A stretch of DNA of 64,000 nucleotides from contig CAVSNQ010000017.1 of the NCBI GenBank assembly GCA_963729365.1, positions 186,001 through 250,000 of the forward strand, given 5' to 3'. The notes beneath the pieces were generated by a model. It made no database searches. It was not told where the DNA came from and saw nothing but the letters and a program-made list of their open reading frames with translations. Position 1 is the stretch's first letter. The number at the start of each line of letters is the position of its first letter. Below, in pieces: positions 14,791 to 23,602 of the stretch. Source of the stretch: JASHPR01 sp963729365 (GTDB lineage: Bacteria > Actinomycetota > Actinomycetes > Streptosporangiales > Streptosporangiaceae). A program made the position numbers and the translations under genes.

Positions 14791-15339
14791 GTGGCTGACG
14801 CCCCGCTACCTAGCACCGCTGTCGGTTCGGCCCAGGACCGGGCGGCAACAGACGCCGACCTGGCCATCACCGCGATGTACGACACGGAGTATCGCTCGCT
14901 GGTCCGGATGTCGGCCGTGCTGCTCGGCGACATCGGCAGCGCCGAGGAAGTGGTGCAGGACTCGTTCATCGCCGTGCACGCGGCCTGGCGCGGGCTGCGG
15001 GACATCGACAAGGCGGTGCACTACCTGCGCCGCTCGGTGCTGAACCGGTCTCGGTCGGTGCTCCGGCACCGGGTCGTGGTCGACCGCCACATGCCCAGGC
15101 ACGAGCCGGACATGCCCAGCGCCGAGCAGGCCGCGATCACGCGGCTGGAGCGCTCAGCGGTGATCTCCGCGCTGCGTTCGCTTCCGGTCAGACAGCGAGA
15201 GGCGCTCGTGCTCAAGTTCTACCTGGATCTGTCCGAAGAGCAGGTCGCCGCGGCGATGAGCATCAGCCGGGGCGCGGTGAAGAGCCACACGGCCAGGGGC
15301 AAGGCGGCCCTGCGCAGCGTCCTGGAACTGGAGCGGTGA
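14791..15339 (+). CDS. ECF/SigE-like RNA polymerase sigma factor
   Basis: A 182-residue sigma-70 family protein. Region 2 is seen as MYDTEYRSLVRMSAVLLGD, IGSAEEVVQDSFIAVHAAWR and AVHYLRRSVLNRSRSVLRHR; region 4 as ALRSLPVRQREALVLKFYLD and the helix-turn-helix SEEQVAAAMSISRGAVKSHT. This resembles the SigE/SACE-type ECF factors with a GLRDIDKAV linker before the LRRSV segment. No anti-sigma gene is adjacent. GTG at 14791 lacks a clear ribosome-binding site and ATG at 14875 begins nearer the domain, so the N-terminus is uncertain. Upstream (14690-14760) CCGGCCGGGCC is repeated and could form hairpins. Confidence 0.86.
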   Translation: MADAPLPSTAVGSAQDRAATDADLAITAMYDTEYRSLVRMSAVLLGDIGSAEEVVQDSFIAVHAAWRGLRDIDKAVHYLRRSVLNRSRSVLRHRVVVDRHMPRHEPDMPSAEQAAITRLERSAVISALRSLPVRQREALVLKFYLDLSEEQVAAAMSISRGAVKSHTARGKAALRSVLELER

Positions 15340-15340
15340 G

Positions 15341-15808
15341 CTATCGGAACAGGTGCGCATTCACGGAGCGCGCGAGCTCGGCCAGCCAGGGAATCTCGTC
15401 CACCGTAACCCCGGCCCGCCGCAGCTCGGCGGCACCGCCGCCCTGGGCGAACAACGGCGGCTCAAGCCAGGCGATGACCACCCGCGGGATTCCGGCGGCC
15501 ACGATGAGCTCCGCGCAGGAGCTGGCCCGCGAGGCCCGGGCCAGGCACGGCTCGAGCGAGCTGTACAGCGTCGCCCCGGTCAGCAGCGGATCGCCCGCGG
15601 CCCTGGCCAGCACGACCTCCTCCGCGTGATCCTTCGGGTCAAGCTCCCTGGAGTGACCCGTGGCGATCACGTCGCCCGCGCCGCTCACCAGCACCGCGCC
15701 GACGGAGAACGCCGACTCCGACGGCGGGCAGCGCCTGGACAACTCGATCGCCTCGCGCAGCCAGCGCAGGTCGGCCTGCGGCTGGCCGTGCGGTGACTGT
15801 TCTGCCAT
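15341..15808 (-). CDS. Cytidine/deoxycytidylate deaminase-family zinc enzyme
   Basis: A 155-residue protein with the deaminase zinc motif HAEE and the downstream SLEPCLARASRASSC, which gives His, Cys and Cys ligands and the proton-shuttling Glu. The longer PCxxxxxxxxC spacing is like that of RibD-type and dCMP-deaminase-type proteins rather than free cytidine deaminase. Substrate unknown; the length matches stand-alone pyrimidine deaminases such as those of the RibD N-domain. ATG at 15808 starts just before the conserved region. It is convergent with the sigma gene (1-bp gap) and divergent from the aldehyde dehydrogenase. Confidence 0.82.
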   Translation of the reverse strand: MAEQSPHGQPQADLRWLREAIELSRRCPPSESAFSVGAVLVSGAGDVIATGHSRELDPKDHAEEVVLARAAGDPLLTGATLYSSLEPCLARASRASSCAELIVAAGIPRVVIAWLEPPLFAQGGGAAELRRAGVTVDEIPWLAELARSVNAHLFR

Positions 15809-15872
15809 GGACACACTCCGGGTATTTTCGGTCGCAGCAAACTTACGCTGCACAGAACGGCGGTGCACGGCG

Positions 15873-17387
15873 ATGGTCACGACGCTGCGGACGCAGGGCC
15901 CGGCGAGGCCCACGAAGACCTTTGACACGCTCAATCCAGCAACATCCGAGGTCATTGCCACCTTCGGTGTCTTCGGCGAGGACGACGTGGCCGAGGTGGT
16001 CGAGCGCGCCCACCAGGCCGCGTCCTGGTGGGCGAGCCTGTCGGCGAAGGAGCGGCGGACCCGGCTGCTCGCCTGGAAGTCCTACCTGACCAGGTACATC
16101 GGGCGGCTCGCCGAGCTCGTGCGCACCGAGACCGGCAAGCCGCTGGCCGACGCCCAGCTCGAGATCCTGCTCGCGATCGTGCATATCGACTGGGCGGCCC
16201 GCAACGCGCACAAGGTTCTGCGCCCGCGCCGGGTCCGCAGCGGCCTGGTGGCCATCAACCAGGCCGCCACGGTGGAATACCAGCCGCTCGGCGTGGTCGG
16301 TGTCATCGGGCCGTGGAACTACCCGGTGTTCACGCCGACGGGCTCGATCGCGTATGCGCTGGCCGCGGGCAACGCCGTGGTGTTCAAGCCGAGTGAGCTC
16401 ACCCCGGCGGTCGGCCGATGGCTGGTCAGCTCGTTCGCCGAGGTGGTGCCCGAGCAGCCAGTGCTGCAGCTGATCACGGGTGCCGGCGACACCGGAGACT
16501 GCCTGGCCCGCAGCGCGGTCAACAAGATCGCCTTCACCGGCTCGGCCGCCACGGCCAAGAAGGTCATGGCCGCCTGCGCCCAGAACCTCACGCCCATGGT
16601 CGCCGAGTGCGGCGGGAAGGACGCGTTCCTCGTCGCGGCCGACGCCGACCTGGACGCCGCGGCGGACGCCGCGGCGTGGGGCGCGCTGTCCAACGGCGGG
16701 CAGACCTGTGTCGGCATCGAGCGCGTCTATGTGGCCGACGGCGTCTACCACTCGTTCCTGGAAAAGCTCATCGAGCGGATGTCCGATATCCGTCCCGGCG
16801 ATGACCGTGAGGCCGACTACGGGCCGATGACCCTGCCGGGCCAGGTCGAGGTGGTTGAGCGGCACATCGCCGACGCGCTGGCCAGGGGCGGCCGAGCGGT
16901 CGTCGGCGGCCTGGCCAGCATCCGCAAGCCGTTCGTCGGCCCGGTGATCCTCACCGAGGTTCCGGAGGAGAGCCGGGCGGTCACCGAGGAGACCTTCGGG
17001 CCCACGGTCACGGTCACCCGGGTGGCCGACCTTGACGAGGGCGTCAAGCTGGCCAACGCCAGCAGCTACGGGCTCGGCGCCTCGGTGTTCGCGCGGAACA
17101 AGAGAGCGGCCATGACCGCGGCCAGATCGCTGCGCAGCGGGATGACCGCGGTCAACTCGGTGATCTCGTTCGCCAGCGTGCCATCGCTGCCGTTCGGCGG
17201 CTCGGGCGATTCCGGGTTCGGCCGGATTCACGGCGCGGACGGGCTGCGCGAGTTCGCGCGGCCGAAGTCGATTACCCGGCAGCGGATGAAGCCGATGGTC
17301 AACCTGACCTCGTTCTCCCGCACCGACCAGGACATGAAGAGGATCTTGAGCCTGGCCACCGTTCTGCACGGCAGGCGTTACAAGTGA
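15873..17387 (+). CDS. NAD(P)-dependent aldehyde dehydrogenase
   Basis: A 504-residue aldehyde dehydrogenase. Asn149 lies in GPWNYP, the cofactor-binding FTGSAATAKK follows, Glu245 lies in MVAECGGKD and the nucleophile Cys279 in NGGQTCVG. EETFGPTVTV and PFGGSGDSGFGRIHG are usual late motifs. It resembles succinate-semialdehyde/long-chain type enzymes with a C-terminal extension after the catalytic domain. The frame is open to 15660, but ATG at 15873 gives normal family length and avoids overlap with the deaminase. The stop overlaps the next start by 4 bp, so it is coupled to the FAD enzyme gene and the pair probably acts on one pathway. Confidence 0.9.
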   Translation: MVTTLRTQGPARPTKTFDTLNPATSEVIATFGVFGEDDVAEVVERAHQAASWWASLSAKERRTRLLAWKSYLTRYIGRLAELVRTETGKPLADAQLEILLAIVHIDWAARNAHKVLRPRRVRSGLVAINQAATVEYQPLGVVGVIGPWNYPVFTPTGSIAYALAAGNAVVFKPSELTPAVGRWLVSSFAEVVPEQPVLQLITGAGDTGDCLARSAVNKIAFTGSAATAKKVMAACAQNLTPMVAECGGKDAFLVAADADLDAAADAAAWGALSNGGQTCVGIERVYVADGVYHSFLEKLIERMSDIRPGDDREADYGPMTLPGQVEVVERHIADALARGGRAVVGGLASIRKPFVGPVILTEVPEESRAVTEETFGPTVTVTRVADLDEGVKLANASSYGLGASVFARNKRAAMTAARSLRSGMTAVNSVISFASVPSLPFGGSGDSGFGRIHGADGLREFARPKSITRQRMKPMVNLTSFSRTDQDMKRILSLATVLHGRRYK

Positions 17388-19030
17388 CGGCTACCCGGGA
17401 CGTGGTGGTGATCGGCGGGGGCCACAACGGGCTGGTCGCCGCCGCATACCTGGCCAGGAACGGGCTGAGCCCGCTGGTCTGCGAGCGCCGCGGGGTGATC
17501 GGCGGGGCCGCGGTGAGCGAGCATCCGTTCGGGCCCGACTACACCGTGACCTCGCTCTCGTACGTGGTCTCGCTGCTGCCGCCGGGGCTGGTCCGTGACC
17601 TGCGGCTGGCCAGCCACGGCTATCACGTGTTCCCGCAGGGCCCCTACTTCGCGCCCCGGGCGGACGGGCGGTATCTCAGCCTGCCCGACGATCCGGCGGC
17701 GCGCCGGAGCCAGATCGCGAAGTTCTCCGCGCCCGACGCCGCGGCGTACGACGGGTACCAGGCGCATCTGGCGCGCCTCGGCGCCATCCTGGGGCCGCTG
17801 CTCGACGAGATCCCGCCGCGGCTGGGATCGCGGCGGCCACAGGATCTATGGCGGCAGGGGCTGCTGCTCCGGCACCTGCGCAAGCTGGACGAACGGGGGG
17901 CGGTCGACGTGACCCGCCTGCTCACCGGCAGCATCGCCGACCTGGTCGAGCGCTATTTCTCCAGCGACGCCATGCTCGGGCTGCTTTCCGTGTCCGGCGT
18001 GATCGGGACCTGGGCCGGGCCACGGTCAAGCGGCACGGCCTACGTGATGCTGCACCATCACATCGGCGACACCGGCGGTCAGCCGGGCGCGTGGGGCTTT
18101 CCCCGCGGCGGCATGGGCGGGGTCACCCGGGCGCTGGCCGACGCCGCCCGCTCGTTCGGGGCGGAAATCCGCACCGACGCCGAGGTGGCCAGGATCCGGA
18201 CCCGGGCCGGGCGGGTCACCGGGGTGACGCTCGCCAGCGGTGAGGACATCCACGCGACGACCGTGGTCACGACCGCGCACCCGCAGATCTCGTTCCTGCG
18301 GCTGCTCGACCCGGCCGCGCTGCCGGCCGCGTTCGTCGAGGACATCCGCGGCTGGCAGACGCGCAGCGGCACCGTCAAGATCAACCTGGCCCTGGGCAGG
18401 CGGCCCGTGTTCGCCAGCCATCCCGAGTTCGATCCGCAGGTCCACGGCGGGACGATCGTGCTGGCCGAGAGCCTCGACGACATCGAGGACGCGTTCCAGC
18501 AGGCGGTCTCCGGCCGCCCGTCGTCGGCCCCGTTCGCCGACATCTGCATCCCCAGCGTCTTCGACGACTCGCTCGCCCCCGAGGGGCAGCACGTGATGTC
18601 GATGTTCACGCAGTGGGTGCCGCATCAGTACGCCGACGCGCCGCAGGAGGACGAGCTTTCCGCCTACGCCGACCGGGTGATCGCCCGGGTGGAGGCGGTG
18701 GCGCCCGGCTTCACCGACTCGATCCTGCACCGCCAGGTGATCGGGCCGCACCACATGCAGCAGGAATACGGGCTGGTCGGAGGCAACATCTTCCACGGCG
18801 AGCTGAGCCTGGGCCAGATGTTCCACGCCCGGCCGGCGGCCGGCTACGCGGACCTGCGCACGCCGGTCCGGGGGCTCTACCAGGCGGGCTCGGCCACGCA
18901 CGGCGGAGGCGGCGTCACCGGCATACCGGGCCGCAACGTCGTACGCCAGATCCTCGCCGACCGCCGGGCCGCCCGCTGGCGCAGCCGGGCCCGGGTCAGC
19001 GTGCCCCAGCGCCGGACCGGGGCGGCATAG
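17384..19030 (+). CDS. FAD-dependent phytoene desaturase-like oxidoreductase (PYROXD2-like)
   Basis: A 548-residue flavoprotein. The N-terminal dinucleotide-binding motif is VVVIGGGHNGLVAAAYLARN, followed by VCERRGVIGGAAVSEHPFGP, and the C-terminus carries GLYQAGSATHGGGGVTGIPG, characteristic of the phytoene desaturase/PYROXD2 family. PRGGMGGVTRALADAARSFG is the usual mid-protein nucleotide-site motif. Carotenoid partners (crtB, crtE) are absent, so carotenoid synthesis is unlikely. Coupling to aldehyde dehydrogenase suggests oxidation of a lipid or amine substrate. GTG start at 17384. Confidence 0.88.
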   Translation: MTATRDVVVIGGGHNGLVAAAYLARNGLSPLVCERRGVIGGAAVSEHPFGPDYTVTSLSYVVSLLPPGLVRDLRLASHGYHVFPQGPYFAPRADGRYLSLPDDPAARRSQIAKFSAPDAAAYDGYQAHLARLGAILGPLLDEIPPRLGSRRPQDLWRQGLLLRHLRKLDERGAVDVTRLLTGSIADLVERYFSSDAMLGLLSVSGVIGTWAGPRSSGTAYVMLHHHIGDTGGQPGAWGFPRGGMGGVTRALADAARSFGAEIRTDAEVARIRTRAGRVTGVTLASGEDIHATTVVTTAHPQISFLRLLDPAALPAAFVEDIRGWQTRSGTVKINLALGRRPVFASHPEFDPQVHGGTIVLAESLDDIEDAFQQAVSGRPSSAPFADICIPSVFDDSLAPEGQHVMSMFTQWVPHQYADAPQEDELSAYADRVIARVEAVAPGFTDSILHRQVIGPHHMQQEYGLVGGNIFHGELSLGQMFHARPAAGYADLRTPVRGLYQAGSATHGGGGVTGIPGRNVVRQILADRRAARWRSRARVSVPQRRTGAA

Positions 19031-19039
19031 TCTGCGCTG

Positions 19040-19339
19040 ATGGAGTTCAGCCGTGACCTGCGCGACGACGTGATCTCGGGTGACATCACCGTCTCCTTCC
19101 GGCTCTGGCGCCGGCCGAAGGTACGGGTGGGCGGCCGGTACCCCGTCGGCCCCGCGCGCATCGAAGTCGACTCCGTCGAGCTGATGCCGTTCGCTGCCAT
19201 CACCCCGGTCGACGTGGGCCGCTCCGGCGAGCCGGACCGGGAGTCGCTGCGCCGCCGGGCCGCCCACGCGGGCCCGATCGGCGACGACACGCTGCTGTAC
19301 CGGGTGGAGTTCCACGTCGTGGCGGAGGAAGCGCGGTAG
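19040..19339 (+). CDS. Small ASCH-domain-like protein
   Basis: A 99-residue protein whose core (RLWRRPKVRVGGRYPVGPAR, then IEVDSVELMPFAAIT) resembles the ASCH/PUA-like beta-barrel used for RNA or nucleotide binding. The final strand YRVEFHVV fits this fold. It starts 9 bp after the FAD enzyme gene and is probably cotranscribed. Short proteins of this type are often found alone in actinomycete genomes with unknown function. Confidence 0.68.
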   Translation: MEFSRDLRDDVISGDITVSFRLWRRPKVRVGGRYPVGPARIEVDSVELMPFAAITPVDVGRSGEPDRESLRRRAAHAGPIGDDTLLYRVEFHVVAEEAR

Positions 19340-19538
19340 CTGACCGCCCGGTCCGGGTCAGCCGACCATGGCTCGGTCGTCGAGCCGCGAGATGCTCCTA
19401 TTCCGGTGTATAGCGGACAGATCACATTGCATCGTGACCCACCTGTCACCGTCCCGTTGCTGCGACGATGTGCCCGGGAGTCCGGATAGCCCGAGGATGG
19501 TGGTGTATTCGGTCTTCGCGAAGGCGGGAGCGACGGCG

Positions 19539-20804
19539 ATGGCTCGACCGGTCACGATCGCGGTGCTTGGCGCCGGCGCCCGGGGTCATACCTTCTGCGG
19601 CTTTGCCGAGCAGTTCCCTGACCGGGCCCAGGTGGTGGCGGTCGCCGATCCGCGCGCCGATCGCCGGGACGTGCTGGCCGACCAGCTCGGGGTGGCGGCC
19701 GACCGGAGGTTCGGCGACTGGCGGGAGCTCGCCGCGCGACAGCGGCTGGCCGACGCGGTGATCGTGACCACGCCGGACCGCGAGCACGCCGCGGGAGCGA
19801 TCCGCTTTGCCGAGCTCGGCTACCACGTGCTGCTCGAGAAGCCGATCGCGCCGACCTGGGCGGAATGCGTCGACGTGGTCGACGCGGTCGAGAAGGCCGG
19901 GGTGATCCTGGCCGTCTGCCATGTGATGAGGTACACGGCGTACACCGAGGCCGTGAAGCGGGTCGTGGCCGATGGCCGGCTGGGCCAGATCGTCGGCGTG
20001 GAACACCTGGAGCCGGTCGGCTGGTGGCACTTTGCCCACGCCTACGTGCGCGGCAACTGGCGCCGGGCCGACGAGTCCGGGCCCAGCCTGCTGACCAAGT
20101 GCTGCCACGACCTCGACTGGCTGCGCTATGTGGTGGGCAGGCGGCCGGTCGCGGTATCCAGCCGCGGCGGGCTGCATCACTTCACCGCGGCGAACCGGCC
20201 GTCCGGCGCGGCCGACCGCTGCCTGGACTGCGCCGTCGAGTCAGCCTGCCCGTACTCGGCGACGCGCCTCTATCTCGGCTTCCTGGACGACCCGAAGCGG
20301 AAGCGCTGGCCGCTGTCCGTCATCACCACCGACCTGACCGAGGGCGGAGTACGGCAGGCGTTGCGTGACGGCCCCTACGGCCGCTGCGTCTACGCCTGCG
20401 ACAACGACGTGGCCGACCACCAGGTCGTCACGATCGAGTTCGACGGCGGGGTCACCGCCACGCTGACGATGAGCGCTCTCACGCCCTACGGCCGGCGCCG
20501 CACCCGGATCATGGGTGCCCGCGGCTTCCTGGAGGGCGACGGCCACCAGATCGCGGTGACCGACTTCGTCACCGGGCGAATCGACCGGATCGAGCTGGCT
20601 GGTGCCGATGGCCATCCAGGCACCGCGGGAGGCGGTCACGGCGGCGGGGACTTCGGCGTGATCGGCGCCTTCGTCGACGCGGTCGCGTCCGGCGACCGCT
20701 CGCTCATCTGCACCGGGCCGCGAGAGTCGCTGGACAGCCACCAGATGGCGTTCGCGGCCGAGCGCAGCCGCCTGACCGGGACGCCAGTCCGGCTGCCGGA
20801 ATAG
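19539..20804 (+). CDS. Gfo/Idh/MocA-family oxidoreductase
   Basis: A 421-residue protein with the Rossmann start TIAVLGAGARGHTFCGFAEQ, the EKP motif in VLLEKPIAPTWAECV, and a C-terminal domain with HVMRYTAYTEAV, LLTKCCHDLDWLRYVVGRRP and LTMSALTPYGRRR. The Lys of EKP and the CCHDLDWL segment are the usual active-site positions. A short insertion with CLDCAVESACPYSA (four cysteines) is noticeable and occurs in a subset of the family acting on sugars or inositols; it might bind a metal. ATG at 19539 has GCGGGAG upstream. The substrate is probably a cyclitol or sugar, not determinable here. The GMC gene converges on it from the other side. Confidence 0.9.
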   Translation: MARPVTIAVLGAGARGHTFCGFAEQFPDRAQVVAVADPRADRRDVLADQLGVAADRRFGDWRELAARQRLADAVIVTTPDREHAAGAIRFAELGYHVLLEKPIAPTWAECVDVVDAVEKAGVILAVCHVMRYTAYTEAVKRVVADGRLGQIVGVEHLEPVGWWHFAHAYVRGNWRRADESGPSLLTKCCHDLDWLRYVVGRRPVAVSSRGGLHHFTAANRPSGAADRCLDCAVESACPYSATRLYLGFLDDPKRKRWPLSVITTDLTEGGVRQALRDGPYGRCVYACDNDVADHQVVTIEFDGGVTATLTMSALTPYGRRRTRIMGARGFLEGDGHQIAVTDFVTGRIDRIELAGADGHPGTAGGGHGGGDFGVIGAFVDAVASGDRSLICTGPRESLDSHQMAFAAERSRLTGTPVRLPE

Positions 20805-20820
20805 CAGGGGCGGACGGGCG

Positions 20821-22482
20821 CTACCGAGCGGAAGCGGAAAGCTCCAGGTCGGCAGGTTCCACGGGGGCGAGCGGGGCACGGCCCGAGATCAGGTCGGCCG
20901 CCCGCTCGGCGATCGCTATCGTCGGCGCGTTGGTGTTGCCCCTGGGTACCGCGGGCATCACCGAGGCGTCTACCACCCGCAGCCCGGCGACTCCCCTGAC
21001 CCGGAGTTCCGGGTCGACCACGCTGGTCAGCCTGCTGGCGGCCAGCCTGGAATCTCCGCCCATCGCGCAGGTCCCGACCGGGTGATAGATGGTCGTGAGG
21101 TTGTGCCGGACGAAGTCCCTGATCTCGGCGTCGGTGCGCACGTCGTCGCCGGGCGCGAGTTCCGCCTTGCAGGTCTTGGACATGGCCCGCGCGGACGCGA
21201 ATTCCCTGGCCATCTGGATCCCCGCGACCAGCGGCTCGATATCGGACCCGTCGGACAGGTAGGCCGGGTCGATGACCGGCTTGTGCCGCGGGTCGGTGCT
21301 GCGCAGCCGGATCTGGCCGCGGCTGCGCACGGCCACCAGGGCGATCAGCAGCGAGAGCGCGCGGATCGCGGGGTCGGTGAGGCCGCCGTTCTGGTACGGG
21401 GCGGGCAGCGCGTGCCACTGGATGTCGGGCGCCGGAAGCTCGGTGCCGGAGCGGCTGAAACCGCCAGACTCGGCGATGTTCGTAGTCAACGGCCCGGAGT
21501 GCCTCAGCTGCCAGCGGGCCAGGTTTCTCGGGCCGGCCTGCTCCCACAGCCCGCGGGACTTCGGCGTATGCCACATCGCCGTCACCGCCGGGTGATCGGA
21601 CAGGTTCGCGCCGACCCCGGGGCTGTCGACCGTCACCGCGATGCCCTGGGAACGCAGGTGGTCGGCGGGGCCGATCCCGGACAGCATGAGCAGCTGCGGG
21701 CTGCCGATCGCGCCGCCCGCGAGGATGACCTCGCCCTCGGCATGAACCGTCTCCGCCACGCCGCGCGACAGGTAGCGCACGCCGACCGCGTGGCCGCCGG
21801 ACATCGCGATGCCAGTGACCAGGGCGTCGGTCCGGATAGTCAGGTTCGGCCTGCCGGCGGCCGGGTGCAGGTAGGCGTCAGCCGCCGACCAGCGCCGGCC
21901 GCGCCGCTGCGTTACCTGGTAGAAGCCGACGCCGTCCTGGCGAGAACCGTTGAAATCGTCATTGGCCGCCTGGCCGGCCTGCTCGGCGGCATCCACGAAG
22001 GCGCTGGCCAGCGGTGACTTGTACCGCGGATCGGTGACGCTGAGCGGGCCTGATGCCCCGTGGTAGGCGGAGGCACCGCGGGAGTTGCCCTCAGCGCGCA
22101 GGAAGTAAGGCAAGAGGTCGGTGTATCCCCAGCCCTCGCAGCCGTACTCGTCGCGCCAGGTGTTGTAGTCATAGCGGCTGCCGCGGATATAGATCATCGC
22201 GTTGATCGACGACGACCCGCCGAGGGTCCGGCCGCGGGGCCAGTAGATGGAACGGCCCGCCGCGCGCTCCTGGGGGATCGTCTGGTAGTTCCAGTCGTAC
22301 GTGCTCTGGAAGAGCAGGTTCTGCGCCGCGGGTATATGTATCTCGTCCGCGTCATCGGGCGGCCCGGCCTCGAGCAGCAGCACGCGCGTCGCCGGGTTCT
22401 CGGTAAGCCGCGCGGCGAGGACACATCCGGCACTGCCGGCGCCGACGATGACATAGTCGTACACGGCCTGCCTCCCGGACAC
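20821..22482 (-). CDS. GMC-family FAD oxidoreductase (choline dehydrogenase-like)
   Basis: A 553-residue GMC flavoenzyme. The FAD motif is YVIVGAGSAGCVLAARL, followed by LLLEAGPPDDAD, the GMC signature GRTLGGSSSINAMIYIRG, and the second signature GAIGSPQLLMLSGIGP. The catalytic His is in TIYHPVGTCAMG, with the late RGNTNAPTIAIAERAADLI. It oxidises an alcohol to aldehyde; the choline type is the closest match by motif, but many relatives act on other alcohols. The upstream 75 bp lead directly into the structured stretch at 22559-22715. Confidence 0.92.
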   Translation of the reverse strand: MSGRQAVYDYVIVGAGSAGCVLAARLTENPATRVLLLEAGPPDDADEIHIPAAQNLLFQSTYDWNYQTIPQERAAGRSIYWPRGRTLGGSSSINAMIYIRGSRYDYNTWRDEYGCEGWGYTDLLPYFLRAEGNSRGASAYHGASGPLSVTDPRYKSPLASAFVDAAEQAGQAANDDFNGSRQDGVGFYQVTQRRGRRWSAADAYLHPAAGRPNLTIRTDALVTGIAMSGGHAVGVRYLSRGVAETVHAEGEVILAGGAIGSPQLLMLSGIGPADHLRSQGIAVTVDSPGVGANLSDHPAVTAMWHTPKSRGLWEQAGPRNLARWQLRHSGPLTTNIAESGGFSRSGTELPAPDIQWHALPAPYQNGGLTDPAIRALSLLIALVAVRSRGQIRLRSTDPRHKPVIDPAYLSDGSDIEPLVAGIQMAREFASARAMSKTCKAELAPGDDVRTDAEIRDFVRHNLTTIYHPVGTCAMGGDSRLAASRLTSVVDPELRVRGVAGLRVVDASVMPAVPRGNTNAPTIAIAERAADLISGRAPLAPVEPADLELSASAR

Positions 22483-22558
22483 AGTTCGGACATTTAGCGG
22501 GATACCAAGCTCATACTGGGATTACCGGTGCAGGCTATCCCACCGCCGCGGACAATCA

Positions 22559-22715
22559 AGCGCGCCCCCGGCCGATGGCCGGGGGCGCGCTCCCCCCACA
22601 TTTGCGGCCAGCTCCGGCGCCGGCGGGCCCCCGAGATCCGCCGGGCACACTAGGCGAGCTGGCCTGCGGGCCCTTGGGCCCGCCCCCAGGCCGTAGTTCC
22701 CCCGTTTCGGCCTGG
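22559..22715. ncRNA. Candidate structured RNA or regulatory leader between GMC and cobalamin adenosyltransferase genes
   Basis: Four perfect hairpins follow one another: a 15-bp stem (22559-22573 with 22577-22591); GGCCAGCTC (22606-22614) with GAGCTGGCC (22656-22664), enclosing CCGGCGG/CCGCCGG (22620-22644); GCGGGCCC TT GGGCCCGC (22666-22683); and CCAGGCC/GGCCTGG (22686-22715). Two loops carry CCCCC on the plus strand, like the C-rich loops of the actinobacterial 6C sRNA, though with five rather than six C. On the minus strand the 15-bp stem is followed by TTGATT and would act as terminator about 75 bp before the GMC start, as in an attenuated leader. No known riboswitch core was recognised. 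Strand is undecided. Confidence 0.4.
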
Positions 22716-22947
22716 ACAGGGTCATCAGCTTCGGTGACCGAAACCACATCTTCGGCGTTGATAGCCGGTCACTTTCTAGCGATCACCCTTCGTACACCTA
22801 CGATGCCACATCGTGGTGTCTATGTGAATACCCCAGGTCAGGACCCTAAAACAGGATCGTAGATCCTTCTTCAATAGATCACCCTGATCCCGCTACGCCC
22901 CCTGCGGCGCACGCGTTTCGGCGCCTGATTTCGGGTATTAGGGCACG

Positions 22948-22984
22948 TTCCTAGCTGGCCGACAGGCCGGATACGGTGGGCAGC
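22948..22984 (+). promoter_or_regulatory. Promoter giving a probable leaderless pduO-type mRNA
   Basis: A -10 element TACGGT at 22972-22977 is followed by 7 bases and then the ATG at 22985, so transcription would begin at or next to the start codon. A weak -35 (TTCCTA, 22948-22953) is at 18-bp spacing. There is no ribosome-binding site, in line with a leaderless message, which is common in actinobacteria. Confidence 0.45.
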
Positions 22985-23587
22985 ATGTCACGCGACCGCA
23001 GGCCGACCCCCGTCGTGCTCTCCCGCATCTACACCCGCACCGGGGACGACGGCACCACGGCCCTCGGCGACGGCAGCCGCGCGGCCAAGACCGATCCGAG
23101 GCTCGCGGCCTACGCGGACGTCGACGAGGCCAACTGCGCGATCGGGGCCGCGGTCACCATGGGCGGACTGCCCGCCGACATCACCGGCCTGCTCGTCCGG
23201 CTGCAGAACGAGCTCTTCGACGTGGGCGCCGACCTGTGCAACCCGCTGTCCCCGGCCGGGCCGCCGCAGCAGGCCGCGCTGCGGATCGACGAGGAGTACG
23301 TCACCCGGCTGGAACAGGCGTGCGACCAGTACAACGAGGGCCTGCCGGTGCTGCGGAGCTTCGTGCTGCCGGGCGGCAGCGCGGGCGCCGTTCTCCTGCA
23401 CACGGCCAGGACGGTCGTCAGGCGGGCCGAGCGCAGCGCCTGGGCGGCCGTCGAGGCTCACGGGGAGACCGTGAGCCCGCTGCCCGCCCGGTACCTGAAC
23501 CGGCTCTCTGACCTGCTGTTCATCCTCGCCCGGCGGGCCAACGAGCCCGGCGGCGACCTGCTGTGGCAGCCGGGCGCGCAGCGCTGA
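22985..23587 (+). CDS. Cob(I)alamin adenosyltransferase, PduO type
   Basis: A 200-residue protein with the PduO/MMAB signature: SRIYTRTGDDGTTALGDGSR at the N-terminus binds ATP, then AYADVDEANCAIGAAVTMGG, FDVGADLCNP, FVLPGGSAGAVLLHTARTVV, RRAERSAW and LNRLSDLLFILARRAN. It transfers the adenosyl group from ATP to cob(I)alamin, giving the coenzyme used by the mutase at the left end of the window. ATG at 22985 is preferred to an upstream GTG because the -10 element overlaps the latter. In Streptomyces the same gene lies near the atp operon. Confidence 0.94.
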   Translation: MSRDRRPTPVVLSRIYTRTGDDGTTALGDGSRAAKTDPRLAAYADVDEANCAIGAAVTMGGLPADITGLLVRLQNELFDVGADLCNPLSPAGPPQQAALRIDEEYVTRLEQACDQYNEGLPVLRSFVLPGGSAGAVLLHTARTVVRRAERSAWAAVEAHGETVSPLPARYLNRLSDLLFILARRANEPGGDLLWQPGAQR

Positions 23588-23602
23588 CGGGCCGCGGGCG
23601 GC

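Noticed and set aside
15660..15872. Upstream in-frame extension of the aldehyde dehydrogenase
   Set aside because: It lies inside the opposite-strand deaminase gene and its divergent promoter; the ATG at 15873 gives normal length.
22716..22984. Cobalamin riboswitch upstream of the adenosyltransferase gene
   Set aside because: No B12-box or conserved core was found, and the gene seems to have a leaderless promoter.
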